Below are positions 1 to 9,964 of a stretch of 64,000 nt of DNA, piece by piece. Below the pieces are notes generated by a model. The model was not told where the DNA came from and searched no databases. It saw only the letters and a program-made list of their open reading frames with translations. Location of the stretch: positions 14,413,721-14,477,720 of the forward strand of contig NC_046623.1 in NCBI RefSeq assembly GCF_900324465.2, given 5' to 3'. A program made the position numbers and the translations under genes. Position 1 is the stretch's first letter. Every line of letters begins with the position of its first letter. The DNA is from Anabas testudineus. Taxonomy: Eukaryota; Chordata; Actinopteri; Anabantiformes; Anabantidae.

Positions 1-1640
1 AGAATGGTCTATGGGGAGGAAATAGTGTAAGTATGAGTGTGGTCTTAGAAGTGAATATAGAGCTATTGCACATACAGGATCCATGCCATATGTAGGGAGG
101 ATTTAATCAATTTTTCTCTCATAGTTATGTTTTCATTTGTAAAGAATTTAATGAAATCATTGCTGCTGAGAGTTGAGGGGATACTAGGCTCAACAGAGCT
201 ATGACTCTTTGTCAGCCTGACTACAGTGCTGAAGAGGAACCTGGGGTTGTTCTTATTTACCTCTATTAATGGAGTAGTAATGTGGTTCTAGCTTTACTGA
301 GGGCTTTTTTAGATAATATCAAGCTATCTTTCTAGCCTAGGCAAGATTCATCTAAATTAGGGGAACCCCGTCTCCTTTCCAGCTTAAGTGATCTGTGCTT
401 TAAGCTAGGGATTTGTGAATTGTACCATGGAACTATCATCCTCTGATTCACTAGCTTCTTTTTCAGAGGAGCAGCAGTATTAAGTATAGTTGTGAGTGAG
501 GCTGTGATACTATCAACAAGATAAAAGACTTGTGCTGGAGCAACGTTAACACTCCCCTGTGTTGACATGGCTCTGAAATAAAAGATGGAATCAGTTCCTT
601 AAATTTGTCAACAGCATTTTCAGATGAAAATCTGCTGCAATGAATTTTATGCTTAGGTGAAGGAAAGTTTAGTATTGTAATTTCAAATGTAATTAAAAAA
701 TGATCAGTTAAAAGAGGGTTTTGGGGAAATATTATTAAATGATCACTTTCAACACTATATATCAGAAAAAGATCAGGGGGTATAATTAAAACATTTATTT
801 ACATTTGGGGTAAAACCAATGGAGTCTAATAGTGAATTAAATGCAGTTTTGAGGCAGTTATCATCAACTTCTACATGGATATTAAAGTCACCCACTAGAC
901 TTTATCTGCACTAAGAACTAAATCAGATAGAAAGTAAATTCAGGTGAAATTCAGAGTAAGGGACAGGAGGATGGTACACGATAACAAACTGTGTTTTTGT
1001 TTTCTTGTTTGTTTTTTATTTTTCCAGTTAGGATCAGACAGTCTAAGAATGAGGCTCTCAATTGAATTCAAATTCTGTTTAGGTCTGGGGTTGATTAGTA
1101 AGCTTGAGTGAAGGTTTGCTGCTACTCCTCCACCCCGAACCTGTGCTTCTAGGAACATAACAATTAATATGACTTGGGGGGGTTGACGCATTTAGACGGA
1201 CATATTTATCCTGCTGCAACCAGGTTTCAGTAAGATAATATCGGTCTATTTTATAGTCACTTATACAATCATGTTGACAGGAGAGATCTGAAATTTAACA
1301 GTCCAAATTTGATTGTTTTCTTTTTATTTTGTTCTGTGAGAGTTGTCTTTAATTTTATGGGTTATAGGTTCTCATGAATCACTCCTCTTGGGTTGGTTTT
1401 TGATATGAATAATTTAGATGGTCAGGGAGCAGGCTCTGTCTCTTTGGGGTTTGGGTATTTTTTGGGGGGTGACTGCTGTAAGGAAGCTGCAGAGAGACGC
1501 GCAAGACTGTGTCTCTACATCCTGGGCTCCACTCTGAGATGTCAGGGTTTAGGTCTCCTAATAAATGTGCTTCTAATCAGCCCAGGTTTCTCCAAAATTT
1601 TCCAAGATTTCCAATTGTCCATGTAGCTCACGTCATTAAC
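1..1640 (-). mobile_element. Degraded non-LTR retrotransposon (LINE), endonuclease and linker region
   Basis: Read on the minus strand, about 1191-940 encodes a piece resembling the APE-type endonuclease of fish LINEs (RGGGVAANLHSS, then ESLILRLSDPNWK). About 568-332 encodes the linker before the reverse transcriptase (APLKKK, PWYNSQIPSLK, LERRRGS). Bases 340-1 continue with a stretch like NNPRFLFSTV and STLSSNDFIKFFTNE, also typical of this family. The copy therefore runs off the left edge, and its reverse transcriptase would lie outside the window. The coding frame is interrupted by stops, so the copy is dead. Its 5' end lies near 1640, where sequence shared with other OR flanks resumes (compare 1646-1670 with 5915-5935). 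Placement in the L2/CR1-like group is from memory of motifs. Confidence 0.75.
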
Positions 1641-1645
1641 ATCTA

Positions 1646-1892
1646 TGATCCCCTGTTGTACAGAAGACGTAGACTAACTTAATCAACAGATCAAGAAGCC
1701 CACAGAGACACAGCTTCCTGCATTTCTGCTGCCCCACAATGAAAGAAATACAATATAAATAACAGGTCTCTCACAGTACAACTTTCTTTAGGGAACTGAA
1801 CACTTGAGTCCTGAGGTGAGTTTAGTATTTCTTATCATTCAGCCATGTTATCTTTTATTATTTACTGTAATGTTTTATTCTTTTACATTTAG
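1646..1892 (+). promoter_or_regulatory. Promoter, leader exon and leader intron of OR gene 1
   Basis: A TATA box (ATATAAAT, 1753-1760) is followed by a non-coding exon ending CCTGAG, a consensus donor (GTGAG at 1816) and an acceptor (TTTTACATTTAG, ending 1892). The implied intron is 77 nt. Exon 2 begins at 1893, 17 nt before the ATG. The same arrangement precedes OR genes 2, 3 and 4 almost base for base. Splicing is inferred from signals and conservation, not from transcripts. Confidence 0.7.
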
Positions 1893-1909
1893 GAAAACAG
1901 ATATTCATA

Positions 1910-2905
1910 ATGGCTCAAGAAATCAAAGCTGCCAATATATTGAATGCCACATTTGTTCGCCCTGCAACCTTCTATCTTAATGGGTTTTCCAACATCCCTC
2001 ATGCTAAGTATTACTATGTTTTTTTGTGCTTCATCTATATCATGACAGTTCTTGGGAATAGTTTCCTAATCACATTGATTTACCTGGTCAAGACACTTCA
2101 TACTCCTAAATACATGATTGTGTTTAACCTGGCTTTGACAGATTTGTGTGGGAGCACTGCTCTCATTCCCAAAGTCTTAGACACCTTTTTGTTTGACAGG
2201 AGGTACATTGTCTATGAAGCTTGTTTAAGTTATATGTTCTTTGTTTGGTTCTTTGCATTTGTGCAGTCATGGACACTTGTCACCATGTCTTATGACAGGA
2301 TTATTGCAATTTGCCTCCCTTTGAGGTACCATAATATCATAACTAAATCAGCTGTTGCATCCATTCTGCTCTTTGTGTGGGTTTTTTCATTGGCTTTTTT
2401 AGCAGTAGTTGTTGGGCTACTTAATCGCCTCTCCTTCTGTGGATCTTTGGTGGTAGAAAGCTTTTTCTGTGACCATGGACCTTTATATCATCTGGCTTGT
2501 AATGATACAACTGTAAATTATATAATTGCAAAACTTGTGATTATTATAATCATGTTTCTTCCTTTAATATTGATAGCATCTACATATGTTTGCATTGCCA
2601 TAGCGCTGAGCAGGATTGCATCAGGAGTAGAACGACTCAAAGCATTGAAAACTTGTACTTCTCACTTGATTCTTGTGGCTCTTTTCTTCCTACCACTCGT
2701 GGGCACCAACATAGCTGCAATGACCTCCTACATCCATCCTAATGCCAGGATCTTCAACTCTACTATGACACACACCATACCAGCTCTGCTCAATCCGATT
2801 ATATACTCTTTAAAAACAGAAGAAGTGCTGAAGTCTATCAGGAAACTCAATAAAAACAACAGGCTGAGGAAGAAAACATTTTGCACAAAGGTTTCCTCAT
2901 TATAA
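1910..2905 (+). CDS. Olfactory receptor, plus-array gene 1
   Basis: This is an intact 331-aa seven-transmembrane odorant receptor encoded in one exon. It would detect odorants at the cilia of olfactory sensory neurons and signal through the olfactory G protein. OR hallmarks by residue: N-glycosylation site NAT at 12, GN in TM1 at 49-50, LHTPKYM at 63-69, the TM3 cysteine at 105, MSYDR at 126-130 (the family's MAYDR), the ECL2 cysteines around FFCDHG (187), KALKTCTSHL before TM6 at 244-253, and NPIIYS in TM7 at 295-300. The start is fixed by alignment with its five array neighbours. A poly(A) signal AATAAA lies at 2922-2927. It differs from its sisters after the DR motif (IIAICLP instead of FIAICFP). 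It looks like a teleost delta-type receptor; the exact clade is from memory. Confidence 0.95.
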   Translation: MAQEIKAANILNATFVRPATFYLNGFSNIPHAKYYYVFLCFIYIMTVLGNSFLITLIYLVKTLHTPKYMIVFNLALTDLCGSTALIPKVLDTFLFDRRYIVYEACLSYMFFVWFFAFVQSWTLVTMSYDRIIAICLPLRYHNIITKSAVASILLFVWVFSLAFLAVVVGLLNRLSFCGSLVVESFFCDHGPLYHLACNDTTVNYIIAKLVIIIIMFLPLILIASTYVCIAIALSRIASGVERLKALKTCTSHLILVALFFLPLVGTNIAAMTSYIHPNARIFNSTMTHTIPALLNPIIYSLKTEEVLKSIRKLNKNNRLRKKTFCTKVSSL

Positions 2906-2927
2906 TTTCATGTACTGACACAATAAA

Positions 2928-3660
2928 AAGTGGTAAAATAGCACAAATGAGTCTGTATTTTACAATAAGTTCTAAGTACTACAGGATTATTTTTTTAAAT
3001 GATGTTTATCATGCGGCATCTTATCATCCAACTATTTTTTGCTGTTTCACTATTCAACCTCAATGGGTGTGATTTATTAACCTCATATGAGATTGAGAGG
3101 AAGTAAAACTATAACAGGCTAAATAGGAGAGGCACCATTTTACTTCTTGTCAGTGCACAGGTGGAATGCCAGAATTCGTGATAGTGTGGGGGTACATTAG
3201 TTCACAGAGCATTGGTATTCTATATCTGTGAAAGGACATTAATGCTGAATCATATGTACAGGTTGTGGAGCAACATCTGCTGCCTCACAGACAACATCTT
3301 CTTCAGGGAAAACCTTGTTTGACCTTGCTGGAATGTTACAATGACAAAAAAAACACTTTTGTGGGGAATGTAACTGCATCTGATCTCACTTTCCATTAAC
3401 AAATATAGTGCTTCTTCCATTCCATTCCATAAGCTAACATAGTGACATTAATGACTTTTAGTCTTGCTGCAATTAGACCACTGCTGCATCAAAGAACATC
3501 ATGTGGTGCTCTATGTTAATATGGATCAGAAATCTGTTGAGTTAGTTTGGTGTGGCTTTATTGGTGCAGAGAATGGGGGGGAAGTATCTGTATATTATTT
3601 TTCTTTGTCTGTACAGACTTTAGGTGTGGTAAATATTTTCAGGTGACTAAAATTATGATG
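2928..3660 (+). other. Duplicated OR spacer
   Basis: No gene is seen here. Two blocks recur elsewhere in the plus array. One, at 3355-3425 (a TGTGGGGAATGTAACTGCAT block), is shared with about 5040-5105 and 7763-7826. The other, at 3460-3600, is shared with 9487-9665. They mark the spacer as part of the unit that was tandemly duplicated with the receptor genes. Confidence 0.7.
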
Positions 3661-3875
3661 TGAACAAACATAAATAACAGATCAAGAAACCCACAGAGAT
3701 ATAGCTTCCTGCTGCCCCACGATGAAAGAGATACAATATAAATAACAGGTCTCTCACAGTACAACTTTCTTTAGGGAACTGAACACTTGAGTCCTGAGGT
3801 GAGTTTAGTATTTCTTATCATTCAGCCATGTTATCTTTTATTATTTACTGTGATGTTTTCTTCTTTCACGTTTAG
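3661..3875 (+). promoter_or_regulatory. Promoter, leader exon and leader intron of OR gene 2
   Basis: A TATA box lies at 3736-3743. The donor after CCTGAG is at 3799 and the acceptor TTTAG ends at 3875, giving a 77-nt intron and an ATG 17 nt downstream. The block is nearly identical to those of genes 1, 3 and 4, including the GCTTCCTG...CTGCCCCAC stretch just upstream of the TATA box. Confidence 0.7.
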
Positions 3876-3892
3876 GGAAACAGATATTCATA

Positions 3893-4888
3893 ATGTCCCA
3901 AGAAAACAAAGCTTCCACCATATTGAATGCCACATTTGTTCGACCTGCATCTTTTTATCTTAATGGCTTTTCAAACATCCCTCATGAAAAATATTACTAT
4001 GTTTTCTTGTGCTTCATTTATATGATGACAGTTCTTGGGAATAGTTTCCTAATGTCAGTGATTTACCTGGTCAAGACTCTTCATACTCCTAAATACATGA
4101 TTGTGTTTAACCTGGCTTTGACAGATTTGTGTGGGAGCACTGCTCTCATCCCCAAAGTCTTGGACACCTTTTTGTTTGACAGGAGATACATTGTCTATGA
4201 AGCTTGTTTAAGTTATATGTTCTTTGTTTGGATCTTTGCATTTGTGCAGTCTTGGACAATTGTCACCATGTCTTATGACAGGTTTATTGCAATTTGCTTC
4301 CCTTTGAGGTACCATGATATCATAACTAAATCAGCTGTTGCATCCATTCTGCTTGTTGTGTGGGTTTTTTCATTGAGTCTCTTAGCAGCTGCTGCTGGGC
4401 TACTTGATCGCCTCTCCTTCTGTGGATCTTTGGTGATACAAAGCTTTTTCTGTGACCATGGACCTTTATATCGTCTGGCCTGTAATGACACATCTATAAA
4501 TTACATGATTGCAATACTTGTTATAACTGTAATCATGATCATTCCTTTAGTAGTGATTGCACTGACATATGTTTGCATTGCCATAGCCCTGAGCAGGATT
4601 GCATCAGGAGTAGAACGACTCAAAGCATTGAAAACTTGTACTTCTCACCTGATTCTTGTGGCTCTTTTCTTTCTACCACTTGTGGGCACCAACGTAGCTG
4701 TGATTATCTCCTACATCCATCCTAATGCCAGAATCTTCAACTCTACTTTAACACACACCATACCAGCTCTGCTCAATCCTATAATTTACTCTTTAAAGAC
4801 AGAAGAAGTGCTGAACTCTATCAGAAAACTCAATAAAAACAACAGGCTGAGGAACATAACCTTTTGCACAAAGATGTCCTCATTATAA
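3893..4888 (+). CDS. Olfactory receptor, plus-array gene 2
   Basis: This intact 331-aa odorant GPCR belongs to the same subfamily as gene 1. Visible hallmarks are NAT at residue 12, GN at 49-50, LHTPKYM, MSYDRFIAICFP at the end of TM3, FFCDHG in ECL2, KALKTCTSHL before TM6 and NPIIYSLKTEE at the end of TM7. It differs from gene 3 at about 11 of 331 residues (for example 2, 24, 44, 62, 123, 127, 142, 205, 208), the closest pair in the plus array. A poly(A) signal lies at 4905-4910. A 72-aa frame on the opposite strand is only a shadow of the conserved receptor sequence. Confidence 0.95.
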   Translation: MSQENKASTILNATFVRPASFYLNGFSNIPHEKYYYVFLCFIYMMTVLGNSFLMSVIYLVKTLHTPKYMIVFNLALTDLCGSTALIPKVLDTFLFDRRYIVYEACLSYMFFVWIFAFVQSWTIVTMSYDRFIAICFPLRYHDIITKSAVASILLVVWVFSLSLLAAAAGLLDRLSFCGSLVIQSFFCDHGPLYRLACNDTSINYMIAILVITVIMIIPLVVIALTYVCIAIALSRIASGVERLKALKTCTSHLILVALFFLPLVGTNVAVIISYIHPNARIFNSTLTHTIPALLNPIIYSLKTEEVLNSIRKLNKNNRLRNITFCTKMSSL

Positions 4889-4910
4889 TTTCATGTACTG
4901 ACACAATAAA

Positions 4911-5660
4911 AAATGTTAAAATAGCACAAATATATCTTTTTACAATAAAGTAGAAAGTACTACAGCCTTTTTTTAAATAATGTTTATCATTTGGCACCTT
5001 ATCATTCACTGTTTTTTACTTTACAATTGCAAAAAACATTTTTGTGGGGAATGTAACTGCATTGTATCTCACTGTCCATTAATAAATATAGTGCTTCTTC
5101 CATTAAATAATATGTTGTATCGCAGTATAATTACAATATAATTACTTCTGTCGCAAAAGTTTAATAGTTGTTGCTACTTAGTTAAATAGAAACTTAGAAT
5201 TCATTAGACAGAGCCAAACATGCTAAGATGGTGAACAAGTTAAACTTTACAACTGCTGAACATCAGTGAAACAGTTTTGTCATTCAGCACGGTAAAATGC
5301 TGCTGTTAGCATGAAAGTCAAGTTGCTGTTAGCGTAACTGTTGTTTTTTAGTCATGTTGCACTTTACACCTCTGCTCTATTAAAGAACACCATGTGATGC
5401 TCATATTATTATAGATCTAAAGAACAAGGGCACGATTTCAAAGCACTCACAGACTGAGTCTGACTCATGCAAGTTCTGTTTGGCTTTATTATATTAAACT
5501 TAGCAAAACATCAAACATGATGCAGAGTGAAAGGGAAAATCAGCTGCATTTGTCTGTTACATTTTTTGTCTTTATAGAATTCAGGCTTGGTGAGAATTTT
5601 ATCGTGACGGTTGAAATAAACAAATTGGATGAAATGATCCAGAAAGCCATTAAGCACTAA
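4911..5660 (+). other. Duplicated OR spacer, first copy
   Basis: No gene is seen here. Bases 5040-5660 match 7763-8290 closely, at an offset of about 2.6-2.7 kb, in line with the near-identity of genes 2 and 3. The second copy lacks part of the middle (around 5220-5300). Together with the flanking receptors this marks a recent tandem duplication. Confidence 0.75.
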
Positions 5661-5770
5661 ATGACACTTATTGCATTTTTGCAGCCCACAATAAAAGAGA
5701 TACAATTTAAATGACAGGACTCTCACAATACAACTTCCTTTAAAAAACTCAACATGTGAGGTCCTCTGCT
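5660..5770 (+). promoter_or_regulatory. Orphan OR promoter/leader cassette, first copy
   Basis: This stretch resembles the TATA and leader-exon block of the plus-array genes: CCCACAAT, then AGAGATACAA, a TATA-like ATTTAAAT at about 5706-5713, then GACAGG and CTCTCACAATACAACTTCCTTT. It ends in a degraded CATGTGAGGTCC at the position of the splice donor. No OR coding sequence follows. It is probably the remnant of a lost receptor. Confidence 0.6.
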
Positions 5771-5830
5771 TAGACTGCTGCCTTCTCAAGCCAGCCCCAA
5801 ATAAGTGGGAGAAGATGGATAGATGAACGA
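5767..5830 (+). repeat. LINE-tail-like fragment ending in GATG-type repeats
   Basis: A sequence like GACTGCTGCC...CCCCAAATAAGTGG...GAAGATGGATAGATG joins the orphan promoter directly. It resembles the 3' tail of fish RTE/Rex3-type elements, which end in GATG repeats (from memory). A sister copy lies at 8407-8461. Confidence 0.45.
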
Positions 5831-6400
5831 ATGTTTTGAAACACCCTGTTGTATAGTTTAATTGTCTTTGAATGTCTTAAGAGAACTAGTCTTAGGGACA
5901 TCTGTGATTCCCTGTTGTACAGAAACCTGGTCCTTCGATGATCAGCCCTTTTGAGACTCCCGTGACTTCAGTAGCTCATTTTGATATTTGCAGTTTCAGT
6001 AAAATATTTTAATATTTATAGGATGATAGTCATGAAGGTTAGGAGACACACTGACACATTTGTGTTGATCCCATGACTTTTTCTCAACTGTTACCATCTA
6101 ATTAAAATTGTACTTTGTCCAGCAGTATGATTTATGACCCAATGGAATTCCTTTCAGTTTCAGCTCTACTTTGTGTTTAGTGCATTACTAAACGTGTTCA
6201 TGCTAACATAGTAAACTAAGGTAGTCAGAAAGACTGAACATAGCAAAACGAAATGTTGGATAGGTCATCATTGAGCTAGTTTGGTGTGGCTTTATTGGTG
6301 CAGAGAATGGATGTAAAGTATCTGTATTTGATGGTAAGATTGATTTATTTTGTTGTTTCTACAGACCTTAGGTGTGGTTAATATTTTCTGTTGACTAAAG
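5831..6400 (+). other. OR spacer with gene 3 distal flank
   Basis: No gene is seen here. Around 5905-5935 there is a stretch (ACATCTGTGATTCCCTGTTG) shared with 1646-1665, and 6270-6390 shares the GGTGTGGCTTTATTGGTGCA block with 3550-3575 and 9630-9655. These are upstream flanks of plus-array receptors. Confidence 0.6.
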
Positions 6401-6419
6401 ACTATGATGTAAACAAACT

Positions 6420-6632
6420 TAATAAACAGCATAAGAAACCCACAGAGACACAGCTTCCTGCATTTCCACTGCCCCACAATGAAAGAGATACAATATAAAT
6501 AACAGGTCTCTCACAGTACAATTTTCTTTAGGGAACTGAACACATGAGTCCTGAGGTGAGTTTAGTATTTCTTATCATTCAGCCATGTTATCTTTTATTA
6601 TTTACTGTGATGTTTTCTTTTTTTACATTTAG
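6420..6632 (+). promoter_or_regulatory. Promoter, leader exon and leader intron of OR gene 3
   Basis: A TATA box lies at 6493-6500, the donor at 6556 and the acceptor ends at 6632, giving a 77-nt intron. The ATG follows 17 nt later. The layout matches genes 1, 2 and 4. Confidence 0.7.
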
Positions 6633-6649
6633 GGAAACAAATATTCTTA

Positions 6650-7645
6650 ATGGCCCAAGAAAACAAAGCTTCTACCATATTGAATGCCACATTTGTTCGA
6701 CCTGCATCTTTTTATCTTAGTGGGTTTTCAAACATCCCTCATGAAAAATATTACTATGTCTTTTTGTGCTTCATCTATATCATGACAGTTCTTGGGAATA
6801 GTTTCCTAATGTCAGTGATTTACCTGGTCAAGTCTCTACATACTCCTAAATACATGATTGTGTTTAACCTGGCTTTGACGGATTTGTGTGGGAGCACTGC
6901 TCTCATTCCCAAAGTCTTGGACACCTTTTTGTTTGACAGGAGATACATTGTCTATGAAGCTTGTTTAAGTTATATGTTCTTTGTTTGGATCTTTGCATTT
7001 GTGCAGTCATGGACACTTGTCACCATGGCTTATGACAGGTTTATTGCAATTTGCTTTCCTTTGAGGTACCATAATATCATAACTAAATCAGCTGTTGCAT
7101 CCATTCTGCTTGTTGTGTGGGTTTTTTCATTGAGTCTCTTAGCAGCTGCTGCTGGGCTACTTGATCGCCTCTCCTTCTGTGGATCTTTGGTGATACAAAG
7201 CTTTTTCTGTGACCATGGACCTTTATATCGTCTGGCCTGTAATGACACATCTATAAATTACATAATTGCAAATCTTGTCTTAACTGTAATCATGATCATT
7301 CCTCTGGTAGTGATTGCATTGACATATGTTTGCATTGCCATAGCCCTGAGCAGGATTGCATCAGGAGTCGAACGACTCAAAGCATTGAAAACTTGTACTT
7401 CTCACCTGATTCTTGTGGCTCTTTTCTTTCTACCACTTGTGGGCACCAACTTAGCTGTGATTATCTCCTACATCCATCCTAATGCCAGAATCTTCAACTC
7501 TACTTTAACACACACCATACCAGCTCTGCTCAATCCTATAATTTACTCTTTAAAGACAGAAGAAGTGCTGAACTCTATCAGAAAACTTAATAAAAACAAC
7601 AGGCTGAGGAACATAACCTTTTGCACAAAGATGTCCTCATTATAA
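6650..7645 (+). CDS. Olfactory receptor, plus-array gene 3
   Basis: An intact 331-aa odorant GPCR and the close sister of gene 2 (about 97% identical by eye). The TM3 motif is the classical MAYDR at 126-130, where gene 2 has MSYDR. The other hallmarks are GN at 49-50, LHTPKYM, FFCDHG, KALKTCTSHL and NPIIYS. Residue 24 is S rather than N and residue 62 is S rather than T. Several of the remaining differences fall in TM5 (205-211), which in ORs is often part of the ligand pocket. A poly(A) signal lies at 7662-7667. Confidence 0.95.
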   Translation: MAQENKASTILNATFVRPASFYLSGFSNIPHEKYYYVFLCFIYIMTVLGNSFLMSVIYLVKSLHTPKYMIVFNLALTDLCGSTALIPKVLDTFLFDRRYIVYEACLSYMFFVWIFAFVQSWTLVTMAYDRFIAICFPLRYHNIITKSAVASILLVVWVFSLSLLAAAAGLLDRLSFCGSLVIQSFFCDHGPLYRLACNDTSINYIIANLVLTVIMIIPLVVIALTYVCIAIALSRIASGVERLKALKTCTSHLILVALFFLPLVGTNLAVIISYIHPNARIFNSTLTHTIPALLNPIIYSLKTEEVLNSIRKLNKNNRLRNITFCTKMSSL

Positions 7646-7762
7646 TTCGATGTACTGACACAATAAAAAGTGTTAAAATAACACAAATGAGTCTTTAATC
7701 ATTTAACAATAAAGTAGTAAGTACTACAACATAATTTTTACTTTACAATTGCAAAGAACATT

Positions 7763-8310
7763 TTTGTGGGGAATGTAGCTGCATTTGATCTCACTGTCCA
7801 TTTATAAATATAGTGCTTCTTCCATTAAACAATATGTTGTATCACAGTATAATTACAATATAATTACCTCTGTTGCAAAAATGTAATGGTTGTTGCTACT
7901 TAGTTAAATAGAAACTTAGAATTCATTAGACAGAGCCAAACATGCTGCTGTTAGCATGAAGTTCAAGTTGCTGTTAGCGTAACTGTTGTTTTTTAGTCAT
8001 GTTGCACTTTACACCTCTGCTCTATTAAAGAACACCATGTGATGCTCATATTATTATAGATCTAAAGAACAAGGGCACGATTTCAAAGCACTCAATGACT
8101 GAGTCTGACTCATGCAAGTGCTGTTTGGCCTTATTATATTAAACTTGGCAAAACATCAAACATGATGCAGAGTGAAAGGGAAAATCAGCTGCATTTGTCT
8201 GTTACATTTTTTGTCTTTATAGAATTCAGGCTTGGTGAGAATTTTCTGGTGACGAAACTTGCTGGATGAAATGATCCAGAAAGCCATTAAGGACCATATG
8301 ACACACCTTC
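7763..8310 (+). other. Duplicated OR spacer, second copy
   Basis: No gene is seen here. This is the second copy of the spacer at 5040-5660, with an internal deletion. It continues into the second orphan promoter cassette. Confidence 0.75.
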
Positions 8311-8410
8311 CTGCACCTCTGCAGGCCCACAATGAAAGAGATGCAATACAATTGACAGGACTCTCACAATACAACTTCCTTTAAAACTGAACACTTAAGG
8401 TCCTCTGCTT
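8310..8410 (+). promoter_or_regulatory. Orphan OR promoter/leader cassette, second copy
   Basis: This copy matches 5660-5770: CCCACAATGAAAGAGATGCA, GACAGGACTCTCACAATACAACTTCC, then CTGAACACTTAAGGTCC where functional copies have CTTGAGTCCTGAGG plus the donor. The TATA box is decayed (ATACAATTG). A transposon tail and a LINE follow instead of a receptor. Confidence 0.6.
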
Positions 8411-8461
8411 GGACTGCTGCCCCCACGAGCCCCAGATAAGCAGGTGAAGATGGATGGATGG
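8407..8461 (+). repeat. LINE-tail-like fragment ending in GATGGATGG
   Basis: GGACTGCTGCCCCCACGAGC, then AGATAAGCAGG and a GATGGATGG end. This is the same junction as at 5767-5830, but better preserved. It resembles the 3' tail of fish RTE/Rex3-like elements. Confidence 0.5.
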
Positions 8462-9395
8462 TAACACCCATTACACGGATCATCATCACATCTATCACAA
8501 CAGGCACCTTTCCCACCTTGTTCAAGCAGGCACCGATTACTCTACTTTTGAAAAAAACTTTTCTTGACCCCTCCCTTGTGAAGAACTACAAACCGGTCTC
8601 TCTTCTTCCATTTCTGGCCAAGACCTTGGAATGTGCAGTCTTCAATCAACTCTCAGACTATCTTTTCCAGAACAACCTCCTCGTTGTCCATCAGTCTGGC
8701 TTCAAGAGTGGGCGCTCCACAGAGACGGCACTTCTGATTGTTGGGGAATCCCTACGGATGGTATCAGCTGCAGGTAACTCTTCTGTCTTAATTATATTAG
8801 AACTATCTGCAGCCTTTGACACGGTGAACCATCAGATCCTTATGATTGCACTCTCTGACTTGGGGATCTTTGGATCAGCTCTAGTCTGGCTTCGATCTTA
8901 CTTGTCTGGAAGAACCTTCAAGTTATCCTGGCAGGGGCATGATTCTGATTCTCTTAACCTTTCCACTGGTATACTGCAGGGCTCAGTCCTTGGTCATCTT
9001 CTTTTTCCATCTATACTTCTTCTCTAGGCTCTATCATCCATTCACATGGCTTTTCCTATCACTGCTTTGCAGAAGACACACAGCTCCTCCTGTCCTTTCC
9101 AAAGTATGACTCTACTGTCTTGTCACACATTTCTGCCTGTATCTCTGAGATCTCTGCTTTGATGGGAGGAACACATCTTCAGTTTAATATTTCCAAAACT
9201 GAAGTTCTAGTCTTACCTGCCAGACCTTCGACACAACACAACATCAAAATCAACATTGGATGATTGTCCCCGCTAAGACGGACAGAAATGTGGGGGCTAT
9301 CATTGATGACCAACTGACCTTACGGGAACACATCACTTCAGTCTCTAGGGAATGTAGTTATACCTTCCACAACACCAGAAAGATCAGACCCTAGT
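8461..9395 (+). mobile_element. LINE fragment, L2/Maui-like reverse transcriptase
   Basis: An open stretch at 8458-9027 encodes 189 aa of a non-LTR reverse transcriptase. It contains ITSITTGTFPTLFKQAPITLL, KNYKPVSLLPFLAKTLE, HQSGFKSGRSTETALL, ELSAAFDTVNHQIL and GILQGSVLGHLLF. Downstream, other frames continue with pieces like LQFNISKTEVLVLPA and a final RKIRP-like piece near 9390. The order matches the fish L2/Maui family from memory. The catalytic YADD box is degraded (CFAEDTQLLLSF-like at about 9063-9100), and frame changes and stops after 9027 make it inactive. The 5' half is absent. Confidence 0.85.
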
Positions 9396-9740
9396 GTCAC
9401 ATACGTTATATATGTATGTTATGGTATAATGCTGATAATTATCATTTACCGTAGGTCCAAACACGATGGGTTTGACTGACAAGACTGTTAGTCTTGCTGC
9501 AATTAGACCACTACTGTATCAAAGAACAGCATGTGGTGCTCAATGTTAATATGGATCAGAAATTTGTTGTCAGAAAGACTGAATGTAGCAAATGAATTGT
9601 TGGTTAAGTCACATTTCAGCTCAGTTTGGTGTGGCTTTATTGGTGCAGAGAATGGGGGGAAAGTATTTGTTTTTTATAATCTCTACAGACCTTAGGTGTG
9701 GTGAATATTTTCTAGACTATGATGCGAACGAACATTATCA
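9396..9740 (+). other. OR spacer upstream of gene 4
   Basis: No gene is seen here. Bases 9487-9665 repeat 3460-3600 (TAGTCTTGCTGCAATTAGAC, then GTGGCTTTATTGGTGCAGAG), a distal upstream flank shared by plus-array genes. Confidence 0.65.
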
Positions 9741-9947
9741 ACAGATCAAGAAGCCCACAGAGACACAGCTTCCTGCATTTCTGCTGCCCCACGATGAAAG
9801 AGATACAATATAAATAACAGGTCTCTCACAATACAATTTTCTTTAGGGAACTGAACACATGAGTCCTGAGGTGAGTTTAGTATTTCTTATCATTCAGCCA
9901 TGTTATCTTTTATTATTTACTGTGCTGTTTTCTTCTTTCACATTTAG
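9741..9947 (+). promoter_or_regulatory. Promoter, leader exon and leader intron of OR gene 4
   Basis: A TATA box lies at 9808-9815, the donor at 9871 and the acceptor ends at 9947, giving a 77-nt intron as in genes 1-3. Confidence 0.7.
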
Positions 9948-9964
9948 GGAAACAGATATTCATA

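Noticed and set aside
4273-4491. A 72-aa minus-strand frame repeated at 7030-7248, 10345-10563 and (77 aa) 15862-16095
   Set aside because: It lies antisense inside the conserved receptor coding region; its conservation is fully explained by the receptor's own constraint.
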